This document shows, in pieces, positions 1 through 6,947 of a stretch of DNA of 64,000 nt. The DNA comes from Leyella lascolaii. GTDB taxonomy: Bacteria > Bacteroidota > Bacteroidia > Bacteroidales > Bacteroidaceae. The DNA lies in the NCBI RefSeq assembly GCF_900079775.1, contig NZ_LT556038.1, forward strand, positions 101,855-165,854, given 5' to 3'. The position numbers were made by a program, and so were the translations under genes. Position 1 is the stretch's first letter. The number at the start of each line of letters is the position of its first letter. The notes beneath the pieces were generated by a model that searched no databases, was not told the origin of the DNA, and saw nothing but the letters and a program-made list of their open reading frames with translations.

Positions 1-150
1 CCTTCGGTGGAGAGGCCCGTCAGTCGCACGGATACCAGCCCCTCGGTGTAGTCCGTCAGAACGATGGTCACTCGCGCCGTGCGGTGGGTGAAGCGGAGCG
101 TGGGGCTACCGTAGGTCACCGTCTGGTGGTCTGTCCGTGCTTCAACTGAA
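1..150 (-). pseudogene. Fimbrillin-like gene fragment, continues off the left edge
   Basis: On the minus strand one frame stays open from about 150 to the window edge. It reads TDHQTVTYGSPTLRF, then HRTARVTIVLTDYTEG and LVSVRLTGL, a pattern I recognise from the beta-rich domain of Bacteroidales fimbrillin or Mfa2-like lipoproteins (shafts or anchors of surface fimbriae). No start codon or signal peptide belongs to it here, because its upstream sequence is the pcfJ gene. It is therefore a 5'-truncated gene or an assembly chimera. Family assignment is moderate; the junction is seen directly. Confidence 0.55.
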
Positions 151-265
151 AGGCATAGTGGTCAAGACACTCACGGAATGCCCATTGCATTTGCGCTCCC
201 TTGATAGGTCGTAACCCCTTGTTTGAGGTTACGACTTGCTTCTGATATTTCGTTCTTGGTTTCAT
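116..265 (-). pseudogene. PcfJ-like protein, N-terminal stub
   Basis: The ATG at 265 overlaps the stop of the upstream PcfK gene as ATGA, the usual coupled pcfK-pcfJ arrangement of Bacteroidetes conjugative elements. The product starts MKPRTKYQKQ and continues with MQWAFRECLDHYAFQLK, typical of PcfJ N-termini. After about 42 codons the match stops, a few foreign codons follow, and the frame ends at TGA (116-118). Full PcfJ proteins run to several hundred residues, so this is only a stub. The lost part is replaced by a fimbrillin-like sequence. Confidence 0.7.
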
Positions 266-687
266 AACGTGTCGAATAATGATGGTTGGTGTACTTCTGT
301 TTCCGTTCTCTGTGAGGTGCGTTTGGCGGTATCTCTGTTACGCATCTTGTTCATCTGCTCTTGCTGATATTGGCGGATGGCTTCCTGTCTTGCCTGTACC
401 TTCTCCTCCTCTGTGAGTTCGATGTGGTGGTTAACAGACACTTGGCAGTTCAGAGGTTTGCCGACCTCGATGTCCTTCTCCTCATAGTAGTGGATGGCTT
501 GCCCATATATCTCGTCATCGCAAAAGCCGTTGCAACCGCTCTTCTGTACCCAATTAAGGATATAGGTGACGCAATCGTCTATGTTCTTGTCGTGGTTGTC
601 ATACTTGGCTGCAAAGAGTTCGTCCTCCATAGCACGCTCCTCCAAATAGGCTTGTATGGTTCTCTTGAAATATTCTGTAGTGTTCAT
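262..687 (-). CDS. PcfK-like protein
   Basis: 141 residues, full length for the family. The N-terminus (YFKRTIQAYLEERAMEDELFA), the centre (NIDDCVTYILNWVQKSGCNGF) and the C-terminal QPSLFDTL are hallmarks of PcfK-like proteins found on Bacteroidetes conjugative transposons. Their molecular role is not established. The gene overlaps the following pcfJ stub by four bases and lies downstream of 711-950 and 963-1187, all on the minus strand, so these probably form one accessory operon of the outer element. Confidence 0.8.
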   Translation of the reverse strand: MNTTEYFKRTIQAYLEERAMEDELFAAKYDNHDKNIDDCVTYILNWVQKSGCNGFCDDEIYGQAIHYYEEKDIEVGKPLNCQVSVNHHIELTEEEKVQARQEAIRQYQQEQMNKMRNRDTAKRTSQRTETEVHQPSLFDTL

Positions 688-710
688 ATCTGATGTTGTT
701 AAAGGGTTCG

Positions 711-950
711 TTACTCGTGATAGATGATGTCGCAGTCCTCAACTTCTGTAGGCAGTCCGAAGAACGGATAATGGCTGAAGTAAGGTTCTGTGCACATGTC
801 CTCGTTGTATCTTGGACTTACTATCTCTATATTGTTCTTGCGCATGGCTTCGTCCACCATACGGATTTCCTCGTCAGTCAGTCCGCTTGCATCGCCATTG
901 ATGATGTAGCAGAGTGCCCATGTAGGTATCGCTTCAATGCTTCTGTTCAT
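711..950 (-). CDS. Small acidic mobile-element protein (DUF6926-like)
   Basis: 79 residues, beginning MNRSIEAIPTWALCYIINGD and followed by GLTDEEIRMVDEAM. The IPTWALCYIINGD-(S)GLTDEE pattern recurs in small proteins beside PcfK on Bacteroidetes conjugative transposons and matches what I recall as DUF6926. No function is known. It sits 23 bases upstream of pcfK and 12 bases downstream of 963-1187, as in a compact operon. Confidence 0.6.
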   Translation of the reverse strand: MNRSIEAIPTWALCYIINGDASGLTDEEIRMVDEAMRKNNIEIVSPRYNEDMCTEPYFSHYPFFGLPTEVEDCDIIYHE

Positions 951-962
951 ATCGCTTGCCCA

Positions 963-1187
963 TTAAATGGTTTGCTTGATTAGCTCAATCGTATATTTCG
1001 GGTTCACCTCGTTGAAGATGAAGTCCACAAAATCACGTCTTGCGTCCTTGTTCAACTCTCTGTAGATGTCCTTGAATGATGTGATGTTACCATTGATGTA
1101 TGTGTCCACCATATACTCAAAGATGTTGTCCACCTCATAATATCTGCATTGCTGTGATGCAGTCTTTGAATGTCTTTTTGTTCCCAT
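963..1187 (-). CDS. Hypothetical small protein of the outer conjugative element
   Basis: 74 residues, basic at the N-terminus (MGTKRHSKTASQQCRYY), with a helical centre and no membrane segment. I do not recognise a domain. Its claim to be real rests on tight spacing and shared orientation with the gene at 711-950 and pcfK. Confidence 0.5.
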   Translation of the reverse strand: MGTKRHSKTASQQCRYYEVDNIFEYMVDTYINGNITSFKDIYRELNKDARRDFVDFIFNEVNPKYTIELIKQTI

Positions 1188-1199
1188 ATTCTTGTATGC

Positions 1200-1385
1200 T
1201 TAAAGTGTCAATAACCAAATGAATGTTCCAATCAGTACCACCATAGAAAGAATGGAAATGATGATGCCGAAGATGAACTTCACAATTCCCAATATGACTT
1301 CACCGACCATGCAGAGAGCCATATATCCCAACCAAGCCACCAAAGTGATGAGGGTTGAGCCGACTGCGGAGAGACTACATTCTGT
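1200..1385 (-). CDS. Small hydrophobic protein ORF, start unresolved
   Basis: A minus-strand frame open from just after a stop at 1386-1388 to TAA at 1200-1202 encodes up to 61 residues. They form two hydrophobic segments (LITLVAWLGYMALCMVGEVI and IIISILSMVVLIGTFIWLL) separated by a short KF turn. The first ATG in frame is at 1322; a TTG lies at 1343. The shape is that of a small two-helix membrane protein of a conjugative element. It may have lost its 5' end. The position between rteC and the accessory genes fits. Confidence 0.4.
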   Translation of the reverse strand, partial: TECSLSAVGSTLITLVAWLGYMALCMVGEVILGIVKFIFGIIISILSMVVLIGTFIWLLTL

Positions 1386-1487
1386 TTATTTCTAATTCGT
1401 AACCTCTTCTTTTTATGAGATAAAAACTTATCTCATTCTCAATCACTTATAAAAAATACGTACTTTCACATACTGGAATACTGGAGA

Positions 1488-1985
1488 TTATTTCATATCA
1501 TCCTCATTCATCCGCTTAACAAGGCTTTCTATCAGATGATGAAGATATGCCGTTCGGTCTTTTCTCTCCTTCATGGCTATGTATGAAGCGTAATAATCTC
1601 CTAAATCAATGTGGAATATCGTGCTAAGGAAATTCATCATTTCTTTTATTTCCACATTGCCATTGTTTATGTCGCCCGAAGATACAAGAGAATATCCCAG
1701 TTCGATAAGATATGACTTTTTGCCTGTGAAGCGGAACGGGTATTTGAAGCATCTTTGTAGGTTATCTTCTATCTGATTATTCGTTACCAGTTTTACCAAT
1801 CGCTTATTCAAATAAATGCGCAGCATTTCATTGGCGATAATCTTTGCCACTTTATAGTCATATCCGGTTGAGAAATTAGGGTCTTTATCGAATTGTGCGC
1901 TATCGGTACATAACCGCAAATCGGCTTTTCCACGAACAAAATAATATTCATCATACACAGTGGAGTGTGAACGGTAATATTGATA
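1488..1985 (-). pseudogene. rteC: RteC, C-terminal half, separated by insertion
   Basis: From YQYYRSHSTVYDEYYFVRG onward this matches the C-terminal half of RteC, the regulator that controls excision of CTnDOT-type elements: FSTGYDYKVAKIIANEML, LIELGYSLVSSGDINNG, HIDLGDYYASY, SLVKRMNED. RteC-like coding starts at about 1985; the frame only runs back to a stop near 2018 and has no proper start (a GTG exists at 1958). The N-terminal half ends in NRNLDF at 13479-13829, and the two halves join end to end as NRNLDF-YQYYRS. The 11.5 kb between them is an inserted element, so regulator function is presumably lost. Confidence 0.85.
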
Positions 1986-2059
1986 ACTCGCTCTAATTTG
2001 GACTTTGATTGAAAATCAAGAAGTTGGGCGTTTGCCTATATTATATAGGTAACAATATG

Positions 2060-2085
2060 GAAACGAGCGGACTTCTGCTCGTTTC
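2060..2085. terminator. Hairpin at the left end of the inserted element
   Basis: GAAACGAGC and GCTCGTTTC pair perfectly around an 8-base loop and are followed by TGTATTTT. It could end transcription leaving the element toward the broken rteC, or be a recombinase-binding structure near the end. A second short palindrome (CCTATATTATATAGG) lies about 15 bases nearer the junction. Confidence 0.4.
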
Positions 2086-2556
2086 TGTATTTTGCAATAT
2101 GCAAAGAACGCCTCAATTCGGGGACAAAGATACGATATTTTTCTTAATATCCCATAATTTGCAAGAAGAGAAATATAGAAATTAGGACTTTTTTACATGA
2201 AATCTCAAACTTGTGAACATAACCCCATCATAAAATGAATAGCAAGTATTCCTGCAGAGTTTATCAAATCAGGGCCATTGTTGTTGATGATGACTCTACC
2301 AACAGCTCATATATACCTTTCCGACACAAGCATATATTGTTTTCGTTTGTACTCCGAGTGTGTACAGTTTCAAAACATGATTTACATTCTTATATAAGAA
2401 AGTGAAGCCGTGACCATTTGTGTATTTTTGCCAAACTAACTCCAGTACATACAACAGATGTAAAAGATTTCTGCAAAATCGACCAAAATCATAAGAAAAA
2501 AACACCAAATCAGCAAATTTCTTAAAGATTATATCCGTTTATTAAGATTATTTTTG

Positions 2557-2740
2557 TATATTTGCAGCATTAGTTTGGTGGTAAAGCCTATTGGCCTGCC
2601 ACGTGACAATAGGACTTTACGGAGCAAGCCTATATCACAATTCTTCTCCGTAGTAACAGTCCGTTCTCTCTCACTGGTCTCTCCCTGCGCGGCAGAGGCA
2701 TACGTTTTTATATTTTTCAAACACTCCAAATTGACAGCGC
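2557..2740 (+). promoter_or_regulatory. Promoter-like TATATTTG and a 180-base leader without a convincing gene
   Basis: TATATTTG at 2557-2564 fits the Bacteroidetes -7 box and is followed by C at the expected start area, in AT-rich DNA. The next 175 bases are distinctly richer in G and C and contain an ORF on each strand, neither with a recognisable product. The first credible start codon is at 2741. I read the stretch as an untranslated leader or an imported promoter module. No riboswitch class is recognised. Confidence 0.35.
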
Positions 2741-2848
2741 ATGATAGATCAAAGTCGCCAACTTAAAATCTCTGGAGCTGAAAAAATCACCGATAAGGTA
2801 ATAGAAGAAAAGGACTCTAAAAATAATAATACAAAAGATAATAAATAA
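2741..2848 (+). CDS. 35-residue peptide coupled to a membrane protein
   Basis: ATG at 2741 opens 35 codons (MIDQSRQLKISGAEKITDKV, then a charged Asn- and Lys-rich tail). The stop TAA at 2846-2848 shares its last A with the ATG of the next gene, forming TAATG. Such an overlap favours coupled translation and is the main evidence that this short frame is used. The peptide is hydrophilic with no membrane segment. Function unknown; it may be a leader peptide or a small partner of the membrane protein. Confidence 0.45.
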   Translation: MIDQSRQLKISGAEKITDKVIEEKDSKNNNTKDNK

Positions 2849-3219
2849 TGGATACGATACCTCTATGGTGCATAATATTTATTAATTGCATAACGCTCTT
2901 GAGTAGTGTATGGATACTTATATATTTATACAGAAATAGGAGTAAAAAAAGTTTTTCCACATATATATATGGAATAGCTTCATTGATAGGACTGTTCTTA
3001 GGTGTGATAAGTTTTTTTTATTACATCTGTCATGCATTTTGTGCAATATTATTTGGTATAGAAATATTCATTGATACATATATGGAACAGAAAAAGAGTC
3101 CTGTTAATAGGACTTATTTCAAAATAACAATTCCTCATCCTTATGTTCTTAAGGGCTACTATTGCGGTATTGGTTTTATGTTCTATGGGATAATGGTGAT
3201 ATTATATTACATGATATAA
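2848..3219 (+). CDS. Four-helix membrane protein, possible immunity protein
   Basis: 123 residues with hydrophobic segments at about 5-25, 38-60, 60-78 and 103-122, and a short polar loop (EQKKSPVNRTYFKITIPHP) before the last. No family recognised. It starts in a TAATG overlap with the 35-codon frame and is followed by an RHS core fragment and a lipoprotein. This order resembles displaced toxin-tip/immunity cassettes behind RHS genes, so a role in immunity to a membrane-active toxin is possible but only inferred from context. Confidence 0.5.
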   Translation: MDTIPLWCIIFINCITLLSSVWILIYLYRNRSKKSFSTYIYGIASLIGLFLGVISFFYYICHAFCAILFGIEIFIDTYMEQKKSPVNRTYFKITIPHPYVLKGYYCGIGFMFYGIMVILYYMI

Positions 3220-3342
3220 GCAAAAATATGTTCTACAGTTGCAGGTTATCAAGGATAATTATGCAACCTTTGCAGTGCCGTACAATGGCGAGGACAACAA
3301 CGATTATGTCGATGGCGAGGCTTCTGCTGCAATGACGGCAGC

Positions 3343-3561
3343 TTGGAAGCTGCGCAGGCACGAGTTTTGTCGAGAGCTGCAAAGAATAACTTCCAAGAGG
3401 GCGACGCATACGAGAAGATGCAGTTCTACTACCACCCAAACCATTTGGGTAGCAGTAGTTACATCACCAACCTTAACGGCGAGGTGGTGCAGCATATTGA
3501 GTATGTACCTTTCGGTGAGGTTTTCGTTGAGGAACGCAATAACATTTCAAATAATCCATTA
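3343..3561 (+). pseudogene. RHS core domain fragment
   Basis: The frame contains NFQEGDAYEKMQFYYHP, then NHLGSSSYITNLNGEVVQHI and EYVPFGEVFVEERNN. This is the conserved end of an RHS/YD-repeat core just before the toxin tip (HPDHLGSSSYIT, HIEYVPFGE). It breaks off after EERNN, where a complete protein continues through the rest of the core into a variable toxin domain. Upstream repeats are missing. It is an orphan scar left by cassette exchange in a polymorphic toxin gene. The gene start is not present. Confidence 0.75.
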
Positions 3562-3574
3562 AGAAGAGAGAGAA

Positions 3575-4039
3575 ATGGCAAAAGATAGGATGCTTTATAT
3601 GAAATTATGTTTTGTAGTAATAGTCTTTGGACTATCTTTTATTACTTGTAACAAGCATTATATTAAGTATAGTGCTTGTTACAAGCTTCCGATACCTAAA
3701 ACTCCATTTTATCCAGATGCTTATAAATTTGTAAATACAAAAGAAGAGTTTTTGTCAAATATGAAATTAATTAACAATGCAATAAAAGTAGAAGCCATTA
3801 TTGATACAAATAAACTTGATTTTAACAATCATACATATCTCTTTGTGTTTGGCGCACCAATAAAAAAAATGTACTATAGTTTTAAGACTACATTATTTGA
3901 CGATAAATCTCCGAGTTACGCAAAGGCTATAAGACATAAGAAAAAATGTGTATTTATAAATTATAATATTCCAACAGGGTACACGTATTTGTATGAAATA
4001 AAAAAAGACGAGACCCTTACTGGTTTCAATGGAATATAA
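3575..4039 (+). CDS. Lipoprotein, possible RHS-linked immunity protein
   Basis: 154 residues from ATG 3575, preceded by a purine-rich AAGAGAGAGAA; a second start at 3599 is possible. A hydrophobic signal (LCFVVIVFGLSFITC) ends in a lipobox-like FITC, so the mature protein is probably anchored in a membrane through Cys. The rest is Lys- and Tyr-rich with no known domain. It lies just behind the RHS core scar and ends 25 bases before a strong hairpin, the position of an immunity gene in toxin cassettes. Confidence 0.5.
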   Translation: MAKDRMLYMKLCFVVIVFGLSFITCNKHYIKYSACYKLPIPKTPFYPDAYKFVNTKEEFLSNMKLINNAIKVEAIIDTNKLDFNNHTYLFVFGAPIKKMYYSFKTTLFDDKSPSYAKAIRHKKKCVFINYNIPTGYTYLYEIKKDETLTGFNGI

Positions 4040-4064
4040 GAAATTCATTGAATTGACAAAGAAT

Positions 4065-4100
4065 AGAAATCCGTGGATTATTGTTTATCCACGGATTTCT
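4065..4100 (+). terminator. Perfect 14-bp stem hairpin
   Basis: AGAAATCCGTGGAT (4065-4078) pairs perfectly with 4087-4100 around an 8-base loop, 25 bases after the lipoprotein stop. It suits a terminator, although the T-run is short. Its right arm lies inside the first codons of the DUF1016 frame, so the hairpin marks the point where that gene was cut. Confidence 0.6.
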
Positions 4101-5154
4101 ATTTCTTCGCCTGTATATAAGTATAGGGCGTTATGTGTCTATCAATTTACAGCAAGCACATTGGGGCGCAAAAGCTCTTGATAGTATTAGTGAGAGATTG
4201 CAGCGTGAATTACCAGGATTAAGAGGCTTTTCTTCAGGCAACTTGAAGAAAATGCGTATCCTCTATGAGGAATGGCAATGCCTTTCAATTGGTTCGCCAT
4301 TGGCGAACCAATTACAACAGCTTGAAAATAAGATAGAAGAAGGTGTTGAAATAGGAGAAAAGACACTCCTTTGTATTAACAGACCTATAGAGTCAGCAGA
4401 CTTACGTATAGAGGATTTTGTGGGCATTAGTTTCACTCATCATATGGAAATTTTGCATAAAACTACCACTTTAGATGAGCGCATCTACTATATACATCAA
4501 GTGAACCTGTATCATTGGAACAAGTACGTATTACGGAAATACTTATCAGATGACCTATATCACCATCAAGGCAATATGCCTAACAATTTTCCGAAAGCGA
4601 TACCAGACATTAAGCAATCAATGAAAACAATATCAATGTTTAAGGATGAATATTTGCTTGATTTCATCAATACTGAAAATTTGGGATTGGAGATTGAGGA
4701 CATTGACGAACGTGTAGTTGAGCAAGAAATTGTAAGAAACATGCGCGATTTCATTCTTCAATTCGGAAAGGATTTTATCTTTATGGGTAACCAGTATCGT
4801 GTCGTACTTGAAGGAGAAGAAATGTTCATAGATCTTTTGTTCTTTAGTCGAGAACTTGCAGCAATGGTAGCCGTAGAACTAAAATACGGTAAGTTCAAGC
4901 CTTCATATTTGGGACAACTATGTACATATCTACAGGCATTAGACCTTACTGTTAAAAAGCCACACGAAAATCCTTCTATTGGTATTGTTTTATGCAAAGA
5001 AATGAATAAGGCTTTTGTTGACATTGTTGTAAGGAACTACGACAGCCCAATGGGAGTAGCAACATATAAAACCAAACAGGATATGCCTGAAGAATTACAG
5101 AAGGCTTTGCCTGATTTGGATAAGATGAAAGATCTGTTTTGCAAATCGTTGTAA
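4081..5154 (+). CDS. DUF1016/YhcG PDDEXK nuclease-domain protein, 5' truncated
   Basis: The N-terminal DUF1016 region (WGAKALDSISERLQRELPGL, GFSSGNLKKMR) is followed by the C-terminal PDDEXK-like region (FIFMGNQYRVVLEGEEMFIDLLFF, then VAVELKYGKFKPSYLGQLCTYL). The catalytic pattern D-(x)n-ELK is intact. Family members usually begin about 30 residues earlier with a helix ahead of YWEIG. Here that is replaced by MFIHGFLFLR, read out of the preceding hairpin, so the true start is missing or altered. YhcG-type proteins are often linked to restriction and mobile elements; the role here is unknown. Confidence 0.75.
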   Translation: MFIHGFLFLRLYISIGRYVSINLQQAHWGAKALDSISERLQRELPGLRGFSSGNLKKMRILYEEWQCLSIGSPLANQLQQLENKIEEGVEIGEKTLLCINRPIESADLRIEDFVGISFTHHMEILHKTTTLDERIYYIHQVNLYHWNKYVLRKYLSDDLYHHQGNMPNNFPKAIPDIKQSMKTISMFKDEYLLDFINTENLGLEIEDIDERVVEQEIVRNMRDFILQFGKDFIFMGNQYRVVLEGEEMFIDLLFFSRELAAMVAVELKYGKFKPSYLGQLCTYLQALDLTVKKPHENPSIGIVLCKEMNKAFVDIVVRNYDSPMGVATYKTKQDMPEELQKALPDLDKMKDLFCKSL

Positions 5155-5185
5155 ATGTGTATTCACATTTTATAAAATACGTATT

Positions 5186-5220
5186 AAGGAGTAAGGCTAT
5201 AATGTTCTTACTCCTTTTTT
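5186..5220 (+). terminator. Rho-independent terminator after DUF1016
   Basis: AAGGAGTAAG (5186-5195) pairs with CTTACTCCTT (5207-5216), followed by TTTT and more T. It sits 30 bases past the DUF1016 stop. Confidence 0.75.
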
Positions 5221-5369
5221 CATTTGTACAACGAGTGAAGCGATTAATAAAACTACAATCACAGCAATAAAACTATTGATTTTACGTTCTTTTCAAAGAA
5301 AGGGGTTGTGCAATAGTGACTTAAAGGCTAAAAGCACTACCTTTGCATACAATAATAAGTAACAACACG

Positions 5370-5396
5370 TTTAAGGTCACAAATTGTGACCTTAAA
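5370..5396. promoter_or_regulatory. Palindrome P1 upstream of the ORF6N gene
   Basis: A perfect palindrome with 13-bp arms, core AAGGTCACAA-A-TTGTGACCTT, lies between a TACCTTTG box (5338-5345) and the ATG at 5412. The core GGTC(A/G)CAAAT(T/C)G(T/C)GACC returns twice inside the gene. It may be an operator for the ORF6N protein itself or an RNA hairpin. Confidence 0.45.
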
Positions 5397-5411
5397 AATA
5401 AAGATAGAAAT

Positions 5412-6320
5412 ATGGCAGACATAACGGAAAAGACAGGAAACGGCGAACTGGTCACAAATCGTGACCAGTTGGTTGGTGTTGACAATATAGAGCCTCTAAT
5501 AAAAATCTTTAGAGGACAACAAGTTATGCTTGACCGTGACCTTGCCACACTTTATGGCGTTGAAACAAAGCGTCTTAATGAGCAAGTAAAACGTAATATT
5601 AAACGATTTCCTGAAGATTTCATGTTTCAATTGACCAAGGACGAATGTTTAAGGTCGCAAATTGCGACCTTAAACGAAGGACGCGGGCAACATTTGAAAT
5701 ACATGCCTTACGTATTTACTGAAAACGGAGTCACTATGCTTAGTAGTGTTTTACGTTCTGACACTGCGATTGAGGTGAATATTCGAATAATGCGAGCTTT
5801 CACTTCAATGCGTCACTTTCTACAGAACAATGCCGAAGTGTTTCAGCGTCTCTCGACTATGGAATACCATCAATTGGAAATGCAACAACACTTGCAAGAA
5901 TCCGACAAGCGTATAGAAGAAGTGTTCCGTAGATTGGATGAGGGCAACGCAAAGCCGAAGCAGGGTGTGTTCTACAGAACTATCTTTTGGAAAGGAACTA
6001 AACAAAAATTAGTAATGAGATTTTGCGCGATATTAATACTTTCTGTGATTTCAATTCTAAACAGTTTGGAATTGAAATCACAGACTGTTGTAAACATTTT
6101 AAGTAATGGTTATAAGTTAGAGAGAAGTTTATTTCTACACGGGAAAAAAATCGGGGTATATAATAAAAAGGGTAGATTGATTAAATTGTCCACAGATGAC
6201 AAAACGCGTCAAAAGATATTTTTAAATCAATCTAATAGCCTAACTTCCGGATTCATCTTCTCGTCCAGGCTGATGTGTATCTCTCCGGTGGTTTGCTCAA
6301 TGCCAACTATCGAAAAGTAA
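5412..6320 (+). CDS. ORF6N-domain protein with a foreign C-terminus
   Basis: Start taken at ATG 5412 (MADITEKTGNGELV). Residues about 22-110 form an ORF6N domain (KIFRGQQVMLDRDLATLYGVETKRLNEQVKRN, broken here only in description: KIFRGQQVMLDRDLATLYG then VETKRLNEQV), ending with YVFTENGVTMLSSVLRS. This DNA-binding domain is shared with phage antirepressors. A helical linker follows to PKQGVFY, where relatives continue into an IFDAY-type C-terminal domain. Here that domain is replaced by about 115 unrelated residues, including a signal-like stretch (CAILILSVISIL). The protein is a chimera, probably not functional in its second half. Confidence 0.7.
   Translation: MADITEKTGNGELVTNRDQLVGVDNIEPLIKIFRGQQVMLDRDLATLYGVETKRLNEQVKRNIKRFPEDFMFQLTKDECLRSQIATLNEGRGQHLKYMPYVFTENGVTMLSSVLRSDTAIEVNIRIMRAFTSMRHFLQNNAEVFQRLSTMEYHQLEMQQHLQESDKRIEEVFRRLDEGNAKPKQGVFYRTIFWKGTKQKLVMRFCAILILSVISILNSLELKSQTVVNILSNGYKLERSLFLHGKKIGVYNKKGRLIKLSTDDKTRQKIFLNQSNSLTSGFIFSSRLMCISPVVCSMPTIEK
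5446..5470. repeat. Palindrome P2 inside the ORF6N gene
   Basis: AACTGGTCAC and GTGACCAGTT form 10-bp arms around AAATC. The core is the same GGTCAC-AAAT-GTGACC as in P1, placed 76 bases downstream within the first codons. Confidence 0.5.
5647..5675. repeat. Palindrome P3 inside the ORF6N gene
   Basis: A perfect 29-base palindrome with 14-bp arms, core AAGGTCGCAA-A-TTGCGACCTT. Both arms carry the same A-to-G change relative to P1, so pairing has been kept while the sequence changed. It encodes RSQIATL in the domain. Confidence 0.55.
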
Positions 6321-6379
6321 TCCAATATCTGTGTGGGCAGTACGATACCGGCCAACATATTCAAATAATCTTTTTCCAT
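6227..6379 (-). pseudogene. ISAon1-family transposase, N-terminal remnant
   Basis: ATG at 6379 opens 50 codons reading MEKDYLNMLAGIVLPTQILD, YFSIVG, then GEIHISLDEKMNPE before a stop. This resembles the N-terminal region of ISAon1-type transposases (a short protein with an LP-ilxYF and LDEK pattern). The catalytic part is absent. The fragment overlaps the foreign tail of the ORF6N gene on the opposite strand, so the IS remnant probably supplies the end of that chimera. Confidence 0.55.
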
Positions 6380-6425
6380 ACTGCAAAGTAAAGGACTTTT
6401 CGATTTTCTTACAAATTTATCCCCA

Positions 6426-6947
6426 CTAAATTTCTACTGACCCGAGATTGCCCCAAATGGAGAGAACAAGAGATAGAGCCAAGCCACCAATGAAAAGAAG
6501 AACATACTTTGAAGTAGGCTCGAAGCGATGGGTTACGACTTTCTTTTGAGGTGTGTTGTCCATTGCGTTAAGTTTGTCCTGTACAAATTTTGATGTGACA
6601 TTCTGCTCTTGTTTCACCTGATTAATGGTATCAAACAAGAGTTTGCTTCGCTGTTCATCTTTGCTTGCTTCTTTCTTGGTAAGGTCAACAAAGACACATA
6701 TCGCCTCTCTTAATTTTGCCAATTTTCCAATAGTTTCCTCTTCTTTTGCAGATACAGAAAGGATGGCTTTTTCAAGTTTGCTTGTATCAATACTTGCAGA
6801 GCTGAGAACTGTTTCCGCTCCTGCGTTCTTTGGTGAAGCAGAAAGTTCATCGACTTTCTGCTCCAATCTCTCAACTGTGCCGTAGATGGCTTCCAATAGT
6901 TCTTCTTTCATATTTCTTTTGTTGTTTGAATGGTTTGTAACTTGCAT
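6426..6947 (-). CDS. Coiled-coil, C-terminally anchored mobilization accessory protein
   Basis: The ATG at 6947 overlaps the relaxase stop as TGATG. 173 residues: a long charged helical region (about 12-125, heptad-like, for example LEAIYGTVERLEQKVDELSA) and one membrane helix near the C-terminus (VLLFIGGLALSLVLSIW). Coupling to the relaxase gene points to a role in relaxosome anchoring or transfer, as for other small membrane proteins that follow mob genes. No named family is recognised. Confidence 0.6.
   Translation of the reverse strand: MQVTNHSNNKRNMKEELLEAIYGTVERLEQKVDELSASPKNAGAETVLSSASIDTSKLEKAILSVSAKEEETIGKLAKLREAICVFVDLTKKEASKDEQRSKLLFDTINQVKQEQNVTSKFVQDKLNAMDNTPQKKVVTHRFEPTSKYVLLFIGGLALSLVLSIWGNLGSVEI

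Noticed and set aside
2529-2766. Overlapping 66- and 70-codon frames in the leader region
   Set aside because: Neither encodes a recognisable protein; both cross the promoter-like box or the better-supported 35-codon frame. Kept only as a leader region.
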